Of a stretch of 40,782 nt of DNA, positions 30,802-39,039 are shown piece by piece. The notes under the pieces were generated by a model. It ran no database searches. It was given only the letters and a program-made list of their open reading frames with translations, and was not told the origin of the DNA. Origin of the DNA: DATBVX01 sp035263105 (lineage in GTDB: Bacteria > Pseudomonadota > Gammaproteobacteria > Steroidobacterales > Steroidobacteraceae); assembly GCA_035263105.1 (NCBI GenBank), contig DATFRO010000039.1, positions 1 to 40,782 of the forward strand, in the 5' to 3' direction. A program made the translations under genes and the position numbers. How positions within the stretch are numbered: position 1 is the stretch's first letter; each line of letters opens with the position of its first letter.

Positions 30802-32019
30802 TCAGCCCGCGTACAGCCGCAGCTTTTCGCCGACCGCGTCCGCCATCGCCACGGTTTCGCCGAGATCCGGGTGGCGCAGCATGATGAAGCCGTCCGAGAC
30901 CAGCGTCTGGCGCCAGTTGCGACGTGGCGTGCCGATCGGCAGGAGCGTATTCCAGACGATGGCCGAGCCGAAGCGGCGATAGAGTTCCTCGGCGCCCTCG
31001 ATCCCGCGAATGCGTCCCGTGCCCTGCGCGCGCTTGTAGATGGTCGCGACGTTGTAGCGGCGTTCGATCGGCGCATCGAAACGCGCACGCGCCACCGCGT
31101 TCGCCCATTCGCGAAACACGTCGAAGTCGCAGGCGTAGTTCATCTGGTCGACCTGGTGCGCGCCGGGCGGCCGTGCGCCGATCTCACCGAACACCACTTC
31201 GCCATTGGCCTTGCGGTACCACTCCATGTGCGTGAAGCCGCTCTGGAACCCGAGCGCACGAATCACCTCGTGTCCCATGCGCACGCCGCCGGCAAGGTCG
31301 GGTTGATCGACGTTGCGCAAAGCGATCACCTGCGGGCTGATCCATTCGTTGGAGCGTGCGATCAGCGGACGCGGGCGATACCAGGCGACGTTGTAGTAGG
31401 CGATGCGGCCGTCGATGGTCACGGTGTCGAAGGTGAATTCTTCACCGTCCACGAATTCCTCCACGCTCACCATTGGCACGTGGCGCAGCCGCCCGAGCGC
31501 ATCGCGCAGCTCATCCGGATCGTTCACGCGATACGTGTCGGCCGAGCCCGCGCCCGCGATCGGCTTGAGGATGAGCGGGAAGCCGATGCGCTCCGCCGCT
31601 TCCCAGCATTGCGCGACGCTGTTGGCGGCGACATGGCGCGGGGTACGGATGCCGGCGCCATCCAGCACTTGTTTCATGCGTTCCTTGTCGCGGAAGGGCA
31701 GCGTCTGTTCGACGCTCAGGCCGGGAATGCCCAGCGCTTCGCGCAACTGCGCCGCGAGCACCATGCCCGGCTCCCACAGGCACTCGATCCGATCGAGCGC
31801 GCGTCCGCGCAGCCAGGTGCGAAGTTCCTCCGCGACACTGGCCTCGTCCCAGAGCGAGCGCACGTGCAGGTAGCCGGTGAGCGACTTGCGCACGAGGTCC
31901 GGAAGGCCGCCCGGCGGTTGATCGCCGACGCCGAGCACCGTCGCGCCGACCTCAGCGAGGCCGCGGGTGAACTGCGGCATGTCCGCAGGATACCCGGGTG
32001 ATATCAGCAGGACGTTCAC
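30802..32019 (-). CDS. ATP-grasp carboxylate-amine ligase-type protein (B)
   Basis: A 405-residue ligase. The N-terminal pre-ATP domain begins NVLLISPGYPADMPQFTRGLAEVGATVLGVGDQP. The ATP domain is IGFPLILKPIAGAGSADTYRV, then VSVEEFVDGEEFTFDTVTI, and the metal ligands are in VVFGEIGARPPGAHQVDQM (E-x-x-x-R-P type). The first residues and overall order closely parallel ATP-grasp C at 33604, so the two are paralogues. The substrate is unknown. GTG 32019 is the start. It is read divergently from glgA across an intergenic region with unusual repeats and lies convergent to the MFS gene. Confidence 0.8.
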   Translation of the reverse strand: MNVLLISPGYPADMPQFTRGLAEVGATVLGVGDQPPGGLPDLVRKSLTGYLHVRSLWDEASVAEELRTWLRGRALDRIECLWEPGMVLAAQLREALGIPGLSVEQTLPFRDKERMKQVLDGAGIRTPRHVAANSVAQCWEAAERIGFPLILKPIAGAGSADTYRVNDPDELRDALGRLRHVPMVSVEEFVDGEEFTFDTVTIDGRIAYYNVAWYRPRPLIARSNEWISPQVIALRNVDQPDLAGGVRMGHEVIRALGFQSGFTHMEWYRKANGEVVFGEIGARPPGAHQVDQMNYACDFDVFREWANAVARARFDAPIERRYNVATIYKRAQGTGRIRGIEGAEELYRRFGSAIVWNTLLPIGTPRRNWRQTLVSDGFIMLRHPDLGETVAMADAVGEKLRLYAG

Positions 32020-32031
32020 TGCCTGAGCTCT

Positions 32032-32127
32032 CTAGTCTTCTCTTGGGTCTTGTCGCGGTCTTCTCTTGGTCTTCTCTTGTCCCTGGCCCGAGGCCTGAGG
32101 CCCGAGGCCTTCTTCTACTCTAGTCTT
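32032..32127. repeat. Pyrimidine-rich direct repeats and tandem GGCCYGA heptamers
   Basis: The interval between ATP-grasp B and glgA is unlike its surroundings. GGTCTTCTCTT occurs at 32057-32067 and again at 32068-32078, with a near copy at 32035-32044. A heptamer repeat GGCCCGA, GGCCTGA, GGCCCGA, GGCC covers 32085-32109. CTAGTCTT flanks the region at 32032-32039 and 32120-32127. Short tandem units in a divergent promoter region could vary by slippage. Confidence 0.7.
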
Positions 32128-32129
32128 GT

Positions 32130-32135
32130 TAGACT
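32130..32135 (+). promoter_or_regulatory. Possible -10 box for glgA
   Basis: TAGACT ends eight bases before the glgA ATG. No ribosome binding site is visible before the start codon, so the transcript may be leaderless. The -35 region overlaps the end of the repeat tract. The evidence is weak. Confidence 0.3.
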
Positions 32136-32143
32136 CCTCGCGC

Positions 32144-33607
32144 ATGCCTGCGCCACTCGGGATCTGCTTCGTCGCCTCCGAGGTCGCGCCGCTCGCGAAG
32201 ACCGGCGGGCTGGCGGACGTGTCGAGCGCACTGCCGCGCTTCCTGCACTCGCAGGGACACGATGTCCGGTTGTTCCTGCCGTTCTATTCCAGCATCGAGA
32301 CCGCGAAGCTCGAGCTCGCGCCGCTCGATGGCCTGAAGGACGTGCCATTGCAGCTCGGCACGCGCCGCTTCACGTTCTCGATCATCACCGCGCGACTCGC
32401 CGGTTCATCGCTCCCGATTCACCTGGTTCACTGCCCGGCTCTCTATCAGCGCCCGGGCATCTACACGGCCGGGCCCGACGAGCACCTGCGCTTCCTGCTC
32501 CTGACGCGCGCGGCGATCGAGAGCTGCCAGCGGCTAGGTTTCTCGCCGCAGGTGTTTCACTGCAACGACTGGCACACCGCGTTCGCGCCGTTGTTCCTGC
32601 GCTCGATTTACGGCTGGGACAAGCTGTTCGCGAAGACGCGCACCGTGCTCACGATTCACAACATCGGCTACCAGGGCGTATTCGGCGCGGCCGCCGTCGG
32701 CGACCTCGGCCTGGGCGAGGCGCAGCACCTGCTGCACCAGGATGACCTGCGCGCCGGACGCATCAATTCGCTGCGCCACGGCGTCATGTATGCGGACGTA
32801 ATCAGCACGGTGAGCCCGACCTACGCGCGCGAGATCTGCACCGACCAGTACGGCATGGGATTACAGAGTGACCTGCGCGCACGCGGTACCGCAGTCCTCG
32901 GCATCCTCAATGGTGTCGACTACACGGAGTGGAACCCGACCAGCGACCCGCACCTGCCGCATCACTACAACGCCGAGGATCTCGCCGGCAAGACGCGCAT
33001 GAAGCAGTTCCTGATGCGCACGCTCAAGCTCGAGCTCGGGCGGCGCGTGCCGCTCGTGGGCATGGTCACGCGCATGACGGTGCAGAAGGGCATCGACCTG
33101 CTGTTCGACTCGCTCCCTCGCCTGCTCGCGAGCCGCAATTTCCGGCTCGCGGTGCTCGGGAGCGGCGAGGCGCGTTACGAGGAGTTCTTCACCAGCCTGC
33201 AGCGCGCGCATCCCGGCAAGGTGGTATTTCACCGCGGCTACAGCGAGAAGCTCGCGCACCTGATCGAGGCGGCGAGCGACATATTCCTCATGCCCTCGCT
33301 TTACGAGCCTTGCGGGCTCAACCAGATGTACAGTCTCAAGTACGGTACGGTCCCGATCGTGCGGCGGACGGGCGGACTCGCCGATTCCGTCCAGCTGTAC
33401 GACCCGGATACCGGGGCCGGTGACGGCATCGTGTTCAACGACTACAACCCGGGCGCCATCGTATGGGCGATCAACGCGGCGCTCGATCTGTATCAGAATC
33501 GCGCCGTGTGGACGCGCATCATGACCAATGGAATGGCGCAGGACTTCTCGTGGGAGAAACAGGGCGCCGCGTACGTTGAACTCTACGCACGACTGGTGGG
33601 CGCATGA
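32144..33607 (+). CDS. glgA: Glycogen synthase (ADP-glucose, GT5)
   Basis: A 487-residue GT5 enzyme that extends alpha-1,4-glucan chains from ADP-glucose. Hallmarks are EVAPLAKTGGLADVSSALP (the KTGGL substrate loop), HCNDWHTAFAPL, TIHNIGYQGVFG, and in the C-terminal domain VTRMTVQKGIDLL and PSLYEPCGLNQMYSLKYG (the E-x-x-C/G-x-x-Q catalytic region). The length is normal. ATG 32144 is chosen because family members start near LGICFVASEVAPL; TTG 32126 is in frame upstream. The stop overlaps the following ATP-grasp gene (ATGA). GlgC, GlgP, GH57 and MalQ are encoded 2-8 kb away on the other strand. Confidence 0.94.
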   Translation: MPAPLGICFVASEVAPLAKTGGLADVSSALPRFLHSQGHDVRLFLPFYSSIETAKLELAPLDGLKDVPLQLGTRRFTFSIITARLAGSSLPIHLVHCPALYQRPGIYTAGPDEHLRFLLLTRAAIESCQRLGFSPQVFHCNDWHTAFAPLFLRSIYGWDKLFAKTRTVLTIHNIGYQGVFGAAAVGDLGLGEAQHLLHQDDLRAGRINSLRHGVMYADVISTVSPTYAREICTDQYGMGLQSDLRARGTAVLGILNGVDYTEWNPTSDPHLPHHYNAEDLAGKTRMKQFLMRTLKLELGRRVPLVGMVTRMTVQKGIDLLFDSLPRLLASRNFRLAVLGSGEARYEEFFTSLQRAHPGKVVFHRGYSEKLAHLIEAASDIFLMPSLYEPCGLNQMYSLKYGTVPIVRRTGGLADSVQLYDPDTGAGDGIVFNDYNPGAIVWAINAALDLYQNRAVWTRIMTNGMAQDFSWEKQGAAYVELYARLVGA

Positions 33608-34824
33608 ACGTCATCTTCGTCGAGCCGGCCTTTCCGCTTAACCAGCGCGAGTTCGTGCGCGGCCTGCACTCGGTCGGGGCGCGCGTCATCGGCATCGGCG
33701 AGCGGCCGATCGGCTACCTCGACGGCGAGCTGCGGCACTGGCTCGCCGACTACGAGCAGGTCCCGTCGGTTGTGCACGAGCCCTCGCTCCTCGAGGCGGT
33801 GCGCAAGGTCCAGAAGCGCGTGTGGGTGGATCGGCTCGAGGCGACGGTAGAAGCGCACATCATGCCGACCGCGAAGGTGCGCGAGGCGTGCGGAATACCT
33901 GGAACGAGCGTTCGCACCGCCTGGCTGTGCCGCGACAAGCCGTCGATGAAGGAGACGCTGCGTGCGGCCGGCGTGCCGTGCGCCCAGTCGAGCAGCGTCG
34001 AGTCGCCACAGGCGACGCGGGAATTTGCCGCGCGTGTCGGTTATCCACTGATCTTCAAGCCGCGCGCCGGCGCCGGCGCGTCCGGCACCACCAAGGTTTC
34101 GAACGACGCGGAGCTCGAGCGCGCGATCGGCGATTTTGGCATCGATCACGGCCAGTCGGTCGCCGTCGAGGAATTCATCGAGGGCCACGAGGGGTTTCTC
34201 GACACCTTGACGATTCGCGGCGAGGTGGTGCACGAATTCATCAGCCACTACTACCCGAACGTGCTCGAGGCGATGCGCGAACGCTGGATCTCGCCGCAGA
34301 TCGTTTCCACCAATCGCGTCGATGCGCCGGGCTACGGCGAAGTGAAGCTGCTCGCGCGCAAGGTGATCAAGGCGCTCGGCATCGGCAGTTCCGCCACGCA
34401 CATGGAATGGTTCTTCGGGCCGAAGGGATTGAAGTTCTCGGAGATCGGCTGCCGGCCGCCGGGCGTCGGCCAGTGGGACGTCTACAACGCGGGCAACGAG
34501 TTCGATATTTATCGGGAGTGGGCCATGGCCCTGGTGCACGGACGCGTCGGCCAGCGCCCCTCGCGTCGCTACGCGTGCGGCATGATCGCGCTGCGCCCCG
34601 ATGGCGATGGACGGATTTCAGGCTACGAGGGTGCGGATCGCATCGGCCGCGAGTTCGGCGAGTGCATCGTGGCCGCGCATCTGCCGCCTCCGGGAACGCC
34701 GACGCAGCCGATCGAGGCCGGCTACATGGCGAACGCCTGGATGCGCGTGCGCCATCCCGACTACGATCAGCTGCGCTACATCATGAATACGATCGGCGAG
34801 ACCTTGCGCGTGCACGCTCAGTAG
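33604..34824 (+). CDS. ATP-grasp carboxylate-amine ligase-type protein (C)
   Basis: A 406-residue paralogue of ATP-grasp B. The first 35 residues NVIFVEPAFPLNQREFVRGLHSVGARVIGIGE parallel those of B, as do the ATP stretch VGYPLIFKPRAGAGASGTTKV, the grip VAVEEFIEGHEGFLDTLTI and the metal site LKFSEIGCRPPGVGQWDVYNAG. Ligation of an amine to a carboxylate is likely; the substrates are unknown. ATG 33604 overlaps the glgA stop, so production is coupled to glycogen synthase, which is unexpected for a ligase. The next gene, for a small secreted protein, starts 12 bases later. Confidence 0.8.
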   Translation: MNVIFVEPAFPLNQREFVRGLHSVGARVIGIGERPIGYLDGELRHWLADYEQVPSVVHEPSLLEAVRKVQKRVWVDRLEATVEAHIMPTAKVREACGIPGTSVRTAWLCRDKPSMKETLRAAGVPCAQSSSVESPQATREFAARVGYPLIFKPRAGAGASGTTKVSNDAELERAIGDFGIDHGQSVAVEEFIEGHEGFLDTLTIRGEVVHEFISHYYPNVLEAMRERWISPQIVSTNRVDAPGYGEVKLLARKVIKALGIGSSATHMEWFFGPKGLKFSEIGCRPPGVGQWDVYNAGNEFDIYREWAMALVHGRVGQRPSRRYACGMIALRPDGDGRISGYEGADRIGREFGECIVAAHLPPPGTPTQPIEAGYMANAWMRVRHPDYDQLRYIMNTIGETLRVHAQ

Positions 34825-34836
34825 CCCGTCATTGCC

Positions 34837-35319
34837 ATGAACCTGCGTGTAACCCGTTGCCTGCTATCCGCCGCCGCGCTGCTGCTGGCCTTCGTGGAGT
34901 TGCGGGCCGATCCTCCAGCGCCAACGGACCAGGGGCAACGCTTTGAGTTGTTCAGCAGTATCACTGGCAGGTGGGCGAGGCTCACCGACCTCGATCCGCT
35001 GAAGCCGGTGACCGGCGACCGCGTGGTCGTCGCGGTCAGCTCGAGCGAGTCTTTCGAGATCGTGCTCTCGCGCATCGAGGAAGATCCGAGCGGCGCGAGT
35101 GTTTTCTGGGCCGGGCGTATTGCGAGCGACTCGAGCGACGAAGCGTTCTTCCGGTTCGTGCGCAACCCCGGCGACCCGAGAGCGCGCTTCAACGGCGGTA
35201 CCCTGGACACGTGGAACCCGCGCCGCACGTTCACCTTTCAAGTCGAAAGAGAACGACCGGGCTGGGTATTGGTGAGCGAGGTCGAGCGTGCGCCGGCAGG
35301 CACCGCGCCCAAGCACTAG
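34837..35319 (+). CDS. Small secreted protein of unknown function
   Basis: A 160-residue protein with a signal peptide (residues about 1-24, LRVTRCLLSAAALLLAFVELRA, cut before DPPAPTDQ). The mature part is beta-rich: DRVVVAVSSSESFEIVLSRIE, SVFWAGRIASDSSDEAFFRFV, ARFNGGTLDTWNPRRTFTFQVE and GWVLVSEVERA. No Cys or metal motif is visible in the mature part. It is not recognised as a family. It follows ATP-grasp C by 12 bases in the same direction, so it is probably the third gene of glgA-ligase-secreted protein. ATG 34837 is used. Confidence 0.7.
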   Translation: MNLRVTRCLLSAAALLLAFVELRADPPAPTDQGQRFELFSSITGRWARLTDLDPLKPVTGDRVVVAVSSSESFEIVLSRIEEDPSGASVFWAGRIASDSSDEAFFRFVRNPGDPRARFNGGTLDTWNPRRTFTFQVERERPGWVLVSEVERAPAGTAPKH

Positions 35320-35352
35320 ACGCGCCCGACCTTCAGATCACGTTGGTTCTGC

Positions 35353-35832
35353 TCAGGGTGACTGAGCAGCCGTCTCCGCCGGTGGCTTGAAATTCCCGGT
35401 TTCGTCGAACGGGATCGAGCGGATCAGTCCCGACGACAGGCTCACCTTGCCGGTCAGGCGATAGTCCAGGCCCTGTTGCTGCAACTGGTCGGTCTTGCCC
35501 TTGCCGATCATGCCGATGACGGCGCGTGCGACGCTCGCGTCGACCAGCAGGTCGAACTCAGCCTCGCCAAAAGCCGGCACGGTGAAAGACTCGGCGGAGA
35601 CACCGGTCGCGAATTTCTCGCCCTGCAACTCGAGCTTGGCGCTCACGCCCTTGATCGGGAGCTCCTGGTCGTTCGGGTTCTGCACGCGCACGTGCACCTT
35701 CATGCGCTGCGTGAAGAAGCTGCTCCCCTCGAGCATCTCGATGTTCACGATGTTGAGCGTGGGCGCCTCGAATTTCGTCTGTGAAGCGCACGCTGTGATG
35801 AGCGCGGCTATCAGGGTGACAGTCCATCGCAT
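35353..35832 (-). CDS. LEA type 2 / LEA14-like lipoprotein
   Basis: A 159-residue protein with a short signal ending in ITAC (Cys 15), a plausible lipobox. The mature region is a single LEA14 (water stress and hypersensitive response) beta-sandwich: NIVNIEMLEGSSFFTQRMKVHVRVQNPNDQELPIKGVSAKLEL split over several strands, then FTVPAFGEAEFDLLVDAS. Bacterial members of this domain are usually lipoproteins of unknown role. ATG 35832 follows AAGGAGGG in the minus direction, a strong ribosome binding site. It is not obviously linked to the glycogen operon, whose last gene ends 40 bases to the right. Confidence 0.82.
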   Translation of the reverse strand: MRWTVTLIAALITACASQTKFEAPTLNIVNIEMLEGSSFFTQRMKVHVRVQNPNDQELPIKGVSAKLELQGEKFATGVSAESFTVPAFGEAEFDLLVDASVARAVIGMIGKGKTDQLQQQGLDYRLTGKVSLSSGLIRSIPFDETGNFKPPAETAAQSP

Positions 35833-35872
35833 GGCCCCCTCCTTATGATTCGACGCACGCGGCGCCGCTAGT

Positions 35873-37342
35873 CTACGCCCGCCCGTACATGAGATTCATG
35901 TGGCGCCATTCAGGCACGAATTGGGCCGGGAGCTCGTCCCAGGCGAAGGACCAGGACCAGTTTCCAACGGTCGTCGCCGGCGTATTCATCCGGGCGCGTG
36001 CGTCCAGCCCCATCAGGTCCTGGAGCGGGATGACCGCGAGGCGTGCGACGGAGTCGAGCGCGCCGCGAATCAGCGCTTCGGGAAGCCCATCAGCGGCGAC
36101 TCCGAAGTAGTCGGCGATACGCGCGCGAGTCTGTGCGTCCAGCGAGTCACTCCAGCCGCGCGTCGTATCGTTGTCATGCGTGCCGGTGTACACGACGCAA
36201 TTCGCAACATGGTTGTGCGGCAGGTACGGATTGCTCGCGCTGCCGTCGAACGCGAACTGCAGGATGCGCATGCCGGGCAGATCGAAGCGATCGCGCAGGC
36301 GTTCGACCTCCGGCGTGATGACGCCGAGATCCTCGGCGATCAGCGGCAACTTGCCGAACGCGCACGACAAGCGCTCGAGCAATCGGTCACCCGGCGCGGG
36401 CCGCCAGGCGCCGTCGCGGCCGGTTTTCGCGCCGCCCGGAATCGCCCAGTACGATTCCAGTCCGCGGAAGTGATCGATGCGCAGCAGATCGAAGCGCTCA
36501 AGCTGCGTGGCGAGCCGCGCGATCCACCAGCGAAAGCCGTCGCGCTCCAGTGCCGTCCAGTCGTAAAGCGGATTGCCCCACACCTGGCCGTCCGCCGAGA
36601 AATAGTCGGGCGGCACGCCCGCGACTGAAACCGCCTGCCCTGCCGTATCGAGCTGAAAGAAGGCGCGATGCGCCCAGACTTCCACGCTGTCGTGCGCCAC
36701 GTAAATCGGAATATCGCCGAACAGCAGCACTCCGCGGCTGCGAGCGTGTGCGCGCAAGGCCTGCCACTGGCTGTGAAACAGGTACTGCTCGAACGCGAAC
36801 TGATCGATCGCCGCCGCATGCCGGTCCTGCGCCGCCGCGATCGCGCGCGACTCGCGGTCGCGAAACTCAGGCGCCCATTGCCACCAGGGCCGGCCCTGGT
36901 GCTGTGCCTTGAGCGCGAGAAACAGGCCGTCATCGATCAGCCGGCGCCGATGCGCGGCGAGGAACGCCTCGAAGTCGCGGCGCACAGCGGCGTCAGCCTG
37001 GTTCTCGAAACCGATCAGTGCTTCGAGGAGTTTGCGCGCGCGAAAGTGAGCGGCCGCCTCGCCGGATTTGGGTTCTGGTTCTGCCCGCACCCAGCCGCGC
37101 GCTGCGAGGTCTTCGAGATCGATCAGCGCAACGCTGCCGGCGTGCACCGAGCGCGACAAGTAGGGTGAGCCGCTCTCGTCGACCGGGCCGACGGGCAGCA
37201 TCTGCCACACGGTGAATCCCGCGTCGGCGATGAGATCAATGAAGCGGTGCGCAGCGGCGCCAAGCGCCCCATGCGCTTGCGCTCGCGGAAGCGAAGTCGG
37301 GTGCAGCAGCACACCCGAGCGGCGCCGATCGAGTGAAGTCAT
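35873..37342 (-). CDS. malQ: 4-alpha-glucanotransferase (amylomaltase, GH77)
   Basis: A 489-residue GH77 enzyme that transfers alpha-1,4-glucan segments between maltodextrins. The opening is RRSGVLLHPTSLPRAQAHGALG, then GFTVWQMLPVGPVDESGSPY. The catalytic nucleophile is in LLRIDHFRGLESYWAIP (Asp), the acid/base in PLIAEDLGVITPEVERLRD (Glu), and the third acid in VVYTGTHDNDTTRGW. The length is normal. ATG at 37340-37342 overlaps the GH57 stop (ATGA), so the larger upstream frame is not used. It is the last gene of the glycogen operon. Confidence 0.93.
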   Translation of the reverse strand: MTSLDRRRSGVLLHPTSLPRAQAHGALGAAAHRFIDLIADAGFTVWQMLPVGPVDESGSPYLSRSVHAGSVALIDLEDLAARGWVRAEPEPKSGEAAAHFRARKLLEALIGFENQADAAVRRDFEAFLAAHRRRLIDDGLFLALKAQHQGRPWWQWAPEFRDRESRAIAAAQDRHAAAIDQFAFEQYLFHSQWQALRAHARSRGVLLFGDIPIYVAHDSVEVWAHRAFFQLDTAGQAVSVAGVPPDYFSADGQVWGNPLYDWTALERDGFRWWIARLATQLERFDLLRIDHFRGLESYWAIPGGAKTGRDGAWRPAPGDRLLERLSCAFGKLPLIAEDLGVITPEVERLRDRFDLPGMRILQFAFDGSASNPYLPHNHVANCVVYTGTHDNDTTRGWSDSLDAQTRARIADYFGVAADGLPEALIRGALDSVARLAVIPLQDLMGLDARARMNTPATTVGNWSWSFAWDELPAQFVPEWRHMNLMYGRA

Positions 37343-39039
37343 GCACTGCGCTTCATGACACCGCCGGCTTCGGGCGTGCCACCGCCATGCGCGATCGGCT
37401 CGGCGAGCGAGGCCGGCGTTTCCTCTTCGAGCATGCGGTAGAGGTTGCCGAGGTGACGTCGATACAGTTGGTCGAAGGTTTCGACCGCTTCGCTTGGATT
37501 GTCGTCGCCGAACCACCAGCACCAGTCCGATCCCTCGCACACACCGAGCTGACGCTCCGCGGCGATCTGCTCCTCCTCGCTGAGCGACCCTTCGACCACG
37601 ACCCGGTCAAAGGCGCGCTTCGCTTCGCACAGCAGGTCCCAGGCGTGGTTCTTGGCGGGATGGCCGATCCAGGTCGAGAGGTTGCCGTGAACCCAGCTGC
37701 CCGCCACCAGCTTCTTGAGCTCGCCGTCCTTCGCGCCCTCCGCGAGGCAGCTCGAGAAGGTCGTGAGACGCAGGCGCGGATGATCGGAGAGCTTCTCGTA
37801 CAGCGCCTTCAGGAAGTAGTACGCATTGAAGGGGTAGTACTCCCACGCGTTCTCGCCGTCGAGCACGATCGCGACCACGTGCCCGGGCTCATCCTCGAAC
37901 AGCTTCGCCAGGTGCTCGAGATGATCGACGAGATTCGCCGCCGCATCGTCGCCGTGCCATTTCGAGTAAGTGAAGCCGATGAGATCGGACCAGGCGTCGT
38001 GCCGGAAGAAGCACCGCACGCGACCGCCAGGCAGCCGATAAGGCCGATGCAGGAGTCCCGCGCTGTGCTGCACGCTGTCGGCACCCGATGCCGCCAGGCT
38101 GTTGCGCAACACCGCCTCGCCGGTCGCCACCCAGTCGAAGCCGAACTCATCGAACAGCGCGAGCGCACGCTCGCTGACGGCGCCCTCCGCGGGCCAGCAC
38201 CCGCGTGGCCGCACGCCAAAAGTCTCGACGAACGACTGGATGGCGCGCGCCACGTGCCAGCGCGCGCGATCATCGCCGCCCGGATACTCGGGCTCCGCGG
38301 GCAGCGCGAGCTCCGGCTGTGCTTCGCGCGCCGCATCGAAATCGAACATGAGTGGCACGATCGGGTGGCCCCACGGTGTCACGGACAGCTCAACCTGTCC
38401 GCTCCCCATGAGCCTGCGGTAACGCGGCAGCAGGCCCGAGAGAATGTCGCCGATGATCTCGAGGAGCTGCCGGCAGTCTTCGGTGCTGTAGTCCTTCTCT
38501 TTCGTCATCAGCTCCTGCGCCCGCGGATCGCCGAGCCGGACCGTCTCGCCGAACCAGGCGAGGTGATACCAGACGGCGAGATCGCGCACGAACTGTGGCG
38601 AGGCATAGGCCGCCGCATCCTTGTCCAGCAGATCGGTGGCGAGCGTCGCCAGCAGCTTGTACGGGGCGAACCGCTCGATCAGCCGTTCACGATTTGCCTT
38701 GAGGCAGGCGCGAAGCGCATCGGTACGCAACACCGCATCCTGTGGCATGCCTTCAGGCGTGAGCAGCGCGAGTACCCGGTCGCGGATCGGCTGGCCGGTG
38801 CGCTGCCAGGCCGAGATTTGTGCACTGTAGTCGCGGATCTGCTCGATCAGCGCCGGCGAGAAGTTCACCACGGCCGCGGCGCCCGGCTGCGACTCGAGGT
38901 GCACCGCCATGTCGACGTAGTCCTTGATGGCGTGCAGGTACGTCCACGGCAGTACGTGCTCGCCCGTGACCAGGTCCTGGTACTGCGGCTGGTGCATGTG
39001 CCAGCACAGCACCACGCGCAACGGCTCGCCCGAGCTCAC
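37339..39039 (-). CDS. GH57-family glycoside hydrolase / glucanotransferase
   Basis: A 566-residue GH57 protein. Family signatures are VVLCWHMHQPQYQD (HQP), GHPIVPLM, RGCWPAEGAVSERAL (catalytic Glu), and VAIVLDGENAWEYYP (catalytic Asp). GH57 includes alpha-amylases, 4-alpha-glucanotransferases, and glycogen branching enzymes. No GH13 glgB gene is seen in this window, so a branching role is possible; sequence alone does not decide. GTG 39039 overlaps the glgC stop by four bases (GTGA). The cytoplasmic location and the neighbours glgC and malQ indicate a part in storage-glucan metabolism. Confidence 0.9.
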   Translation of the reverse strand: MSSGEPLRVVLCWHMHQPQYQDLVTGEHVLPWTYLHAIKDYVDMAVHLESQPGAAAVVNFSPALIEQIRDYSAQISAWQRTGQPIRDRVLALLTPEGMPQDAVLRTDALRACLKANRERLIERFAPYKLLATLATDLLDKDAAAYASPQFVRDLAVWYHLAWFGETVRLGDPRAQELMTKEKDYSTEDCRQLLEIIGDILSGLLPRYRRLMGSGQVELSVTPWGHPIVPLMFDFDAAREAQPELALPAEPEYPGGDDRARWHVARAIQSFVETFGVRPRGCWPAEGAVSERALALFDEFGFDWVATGEAVLRNSLAASGADSVQHSAGLLHRPYRLPGGRVRCFFRHDAWSDLIGFTYSKWHGDDAAANLVDHLEHLAKLFEDEPGHVVAIVLDGENAWEYYPFNAYYFLKALYEKLSDHPRLRLTTFSSCLAEGAKDGELKKLVAGSWVHGNLSTWIGHPAKNHAWDLLCEAKRAFDRVVVEGSLSEEEQIAAERQLGVCEGSDWCWWFGDDNPSEAVETFDQLYRRHLGNLYRMLEEETPASLAEPIAHGGGTPEAGGVMKRSA

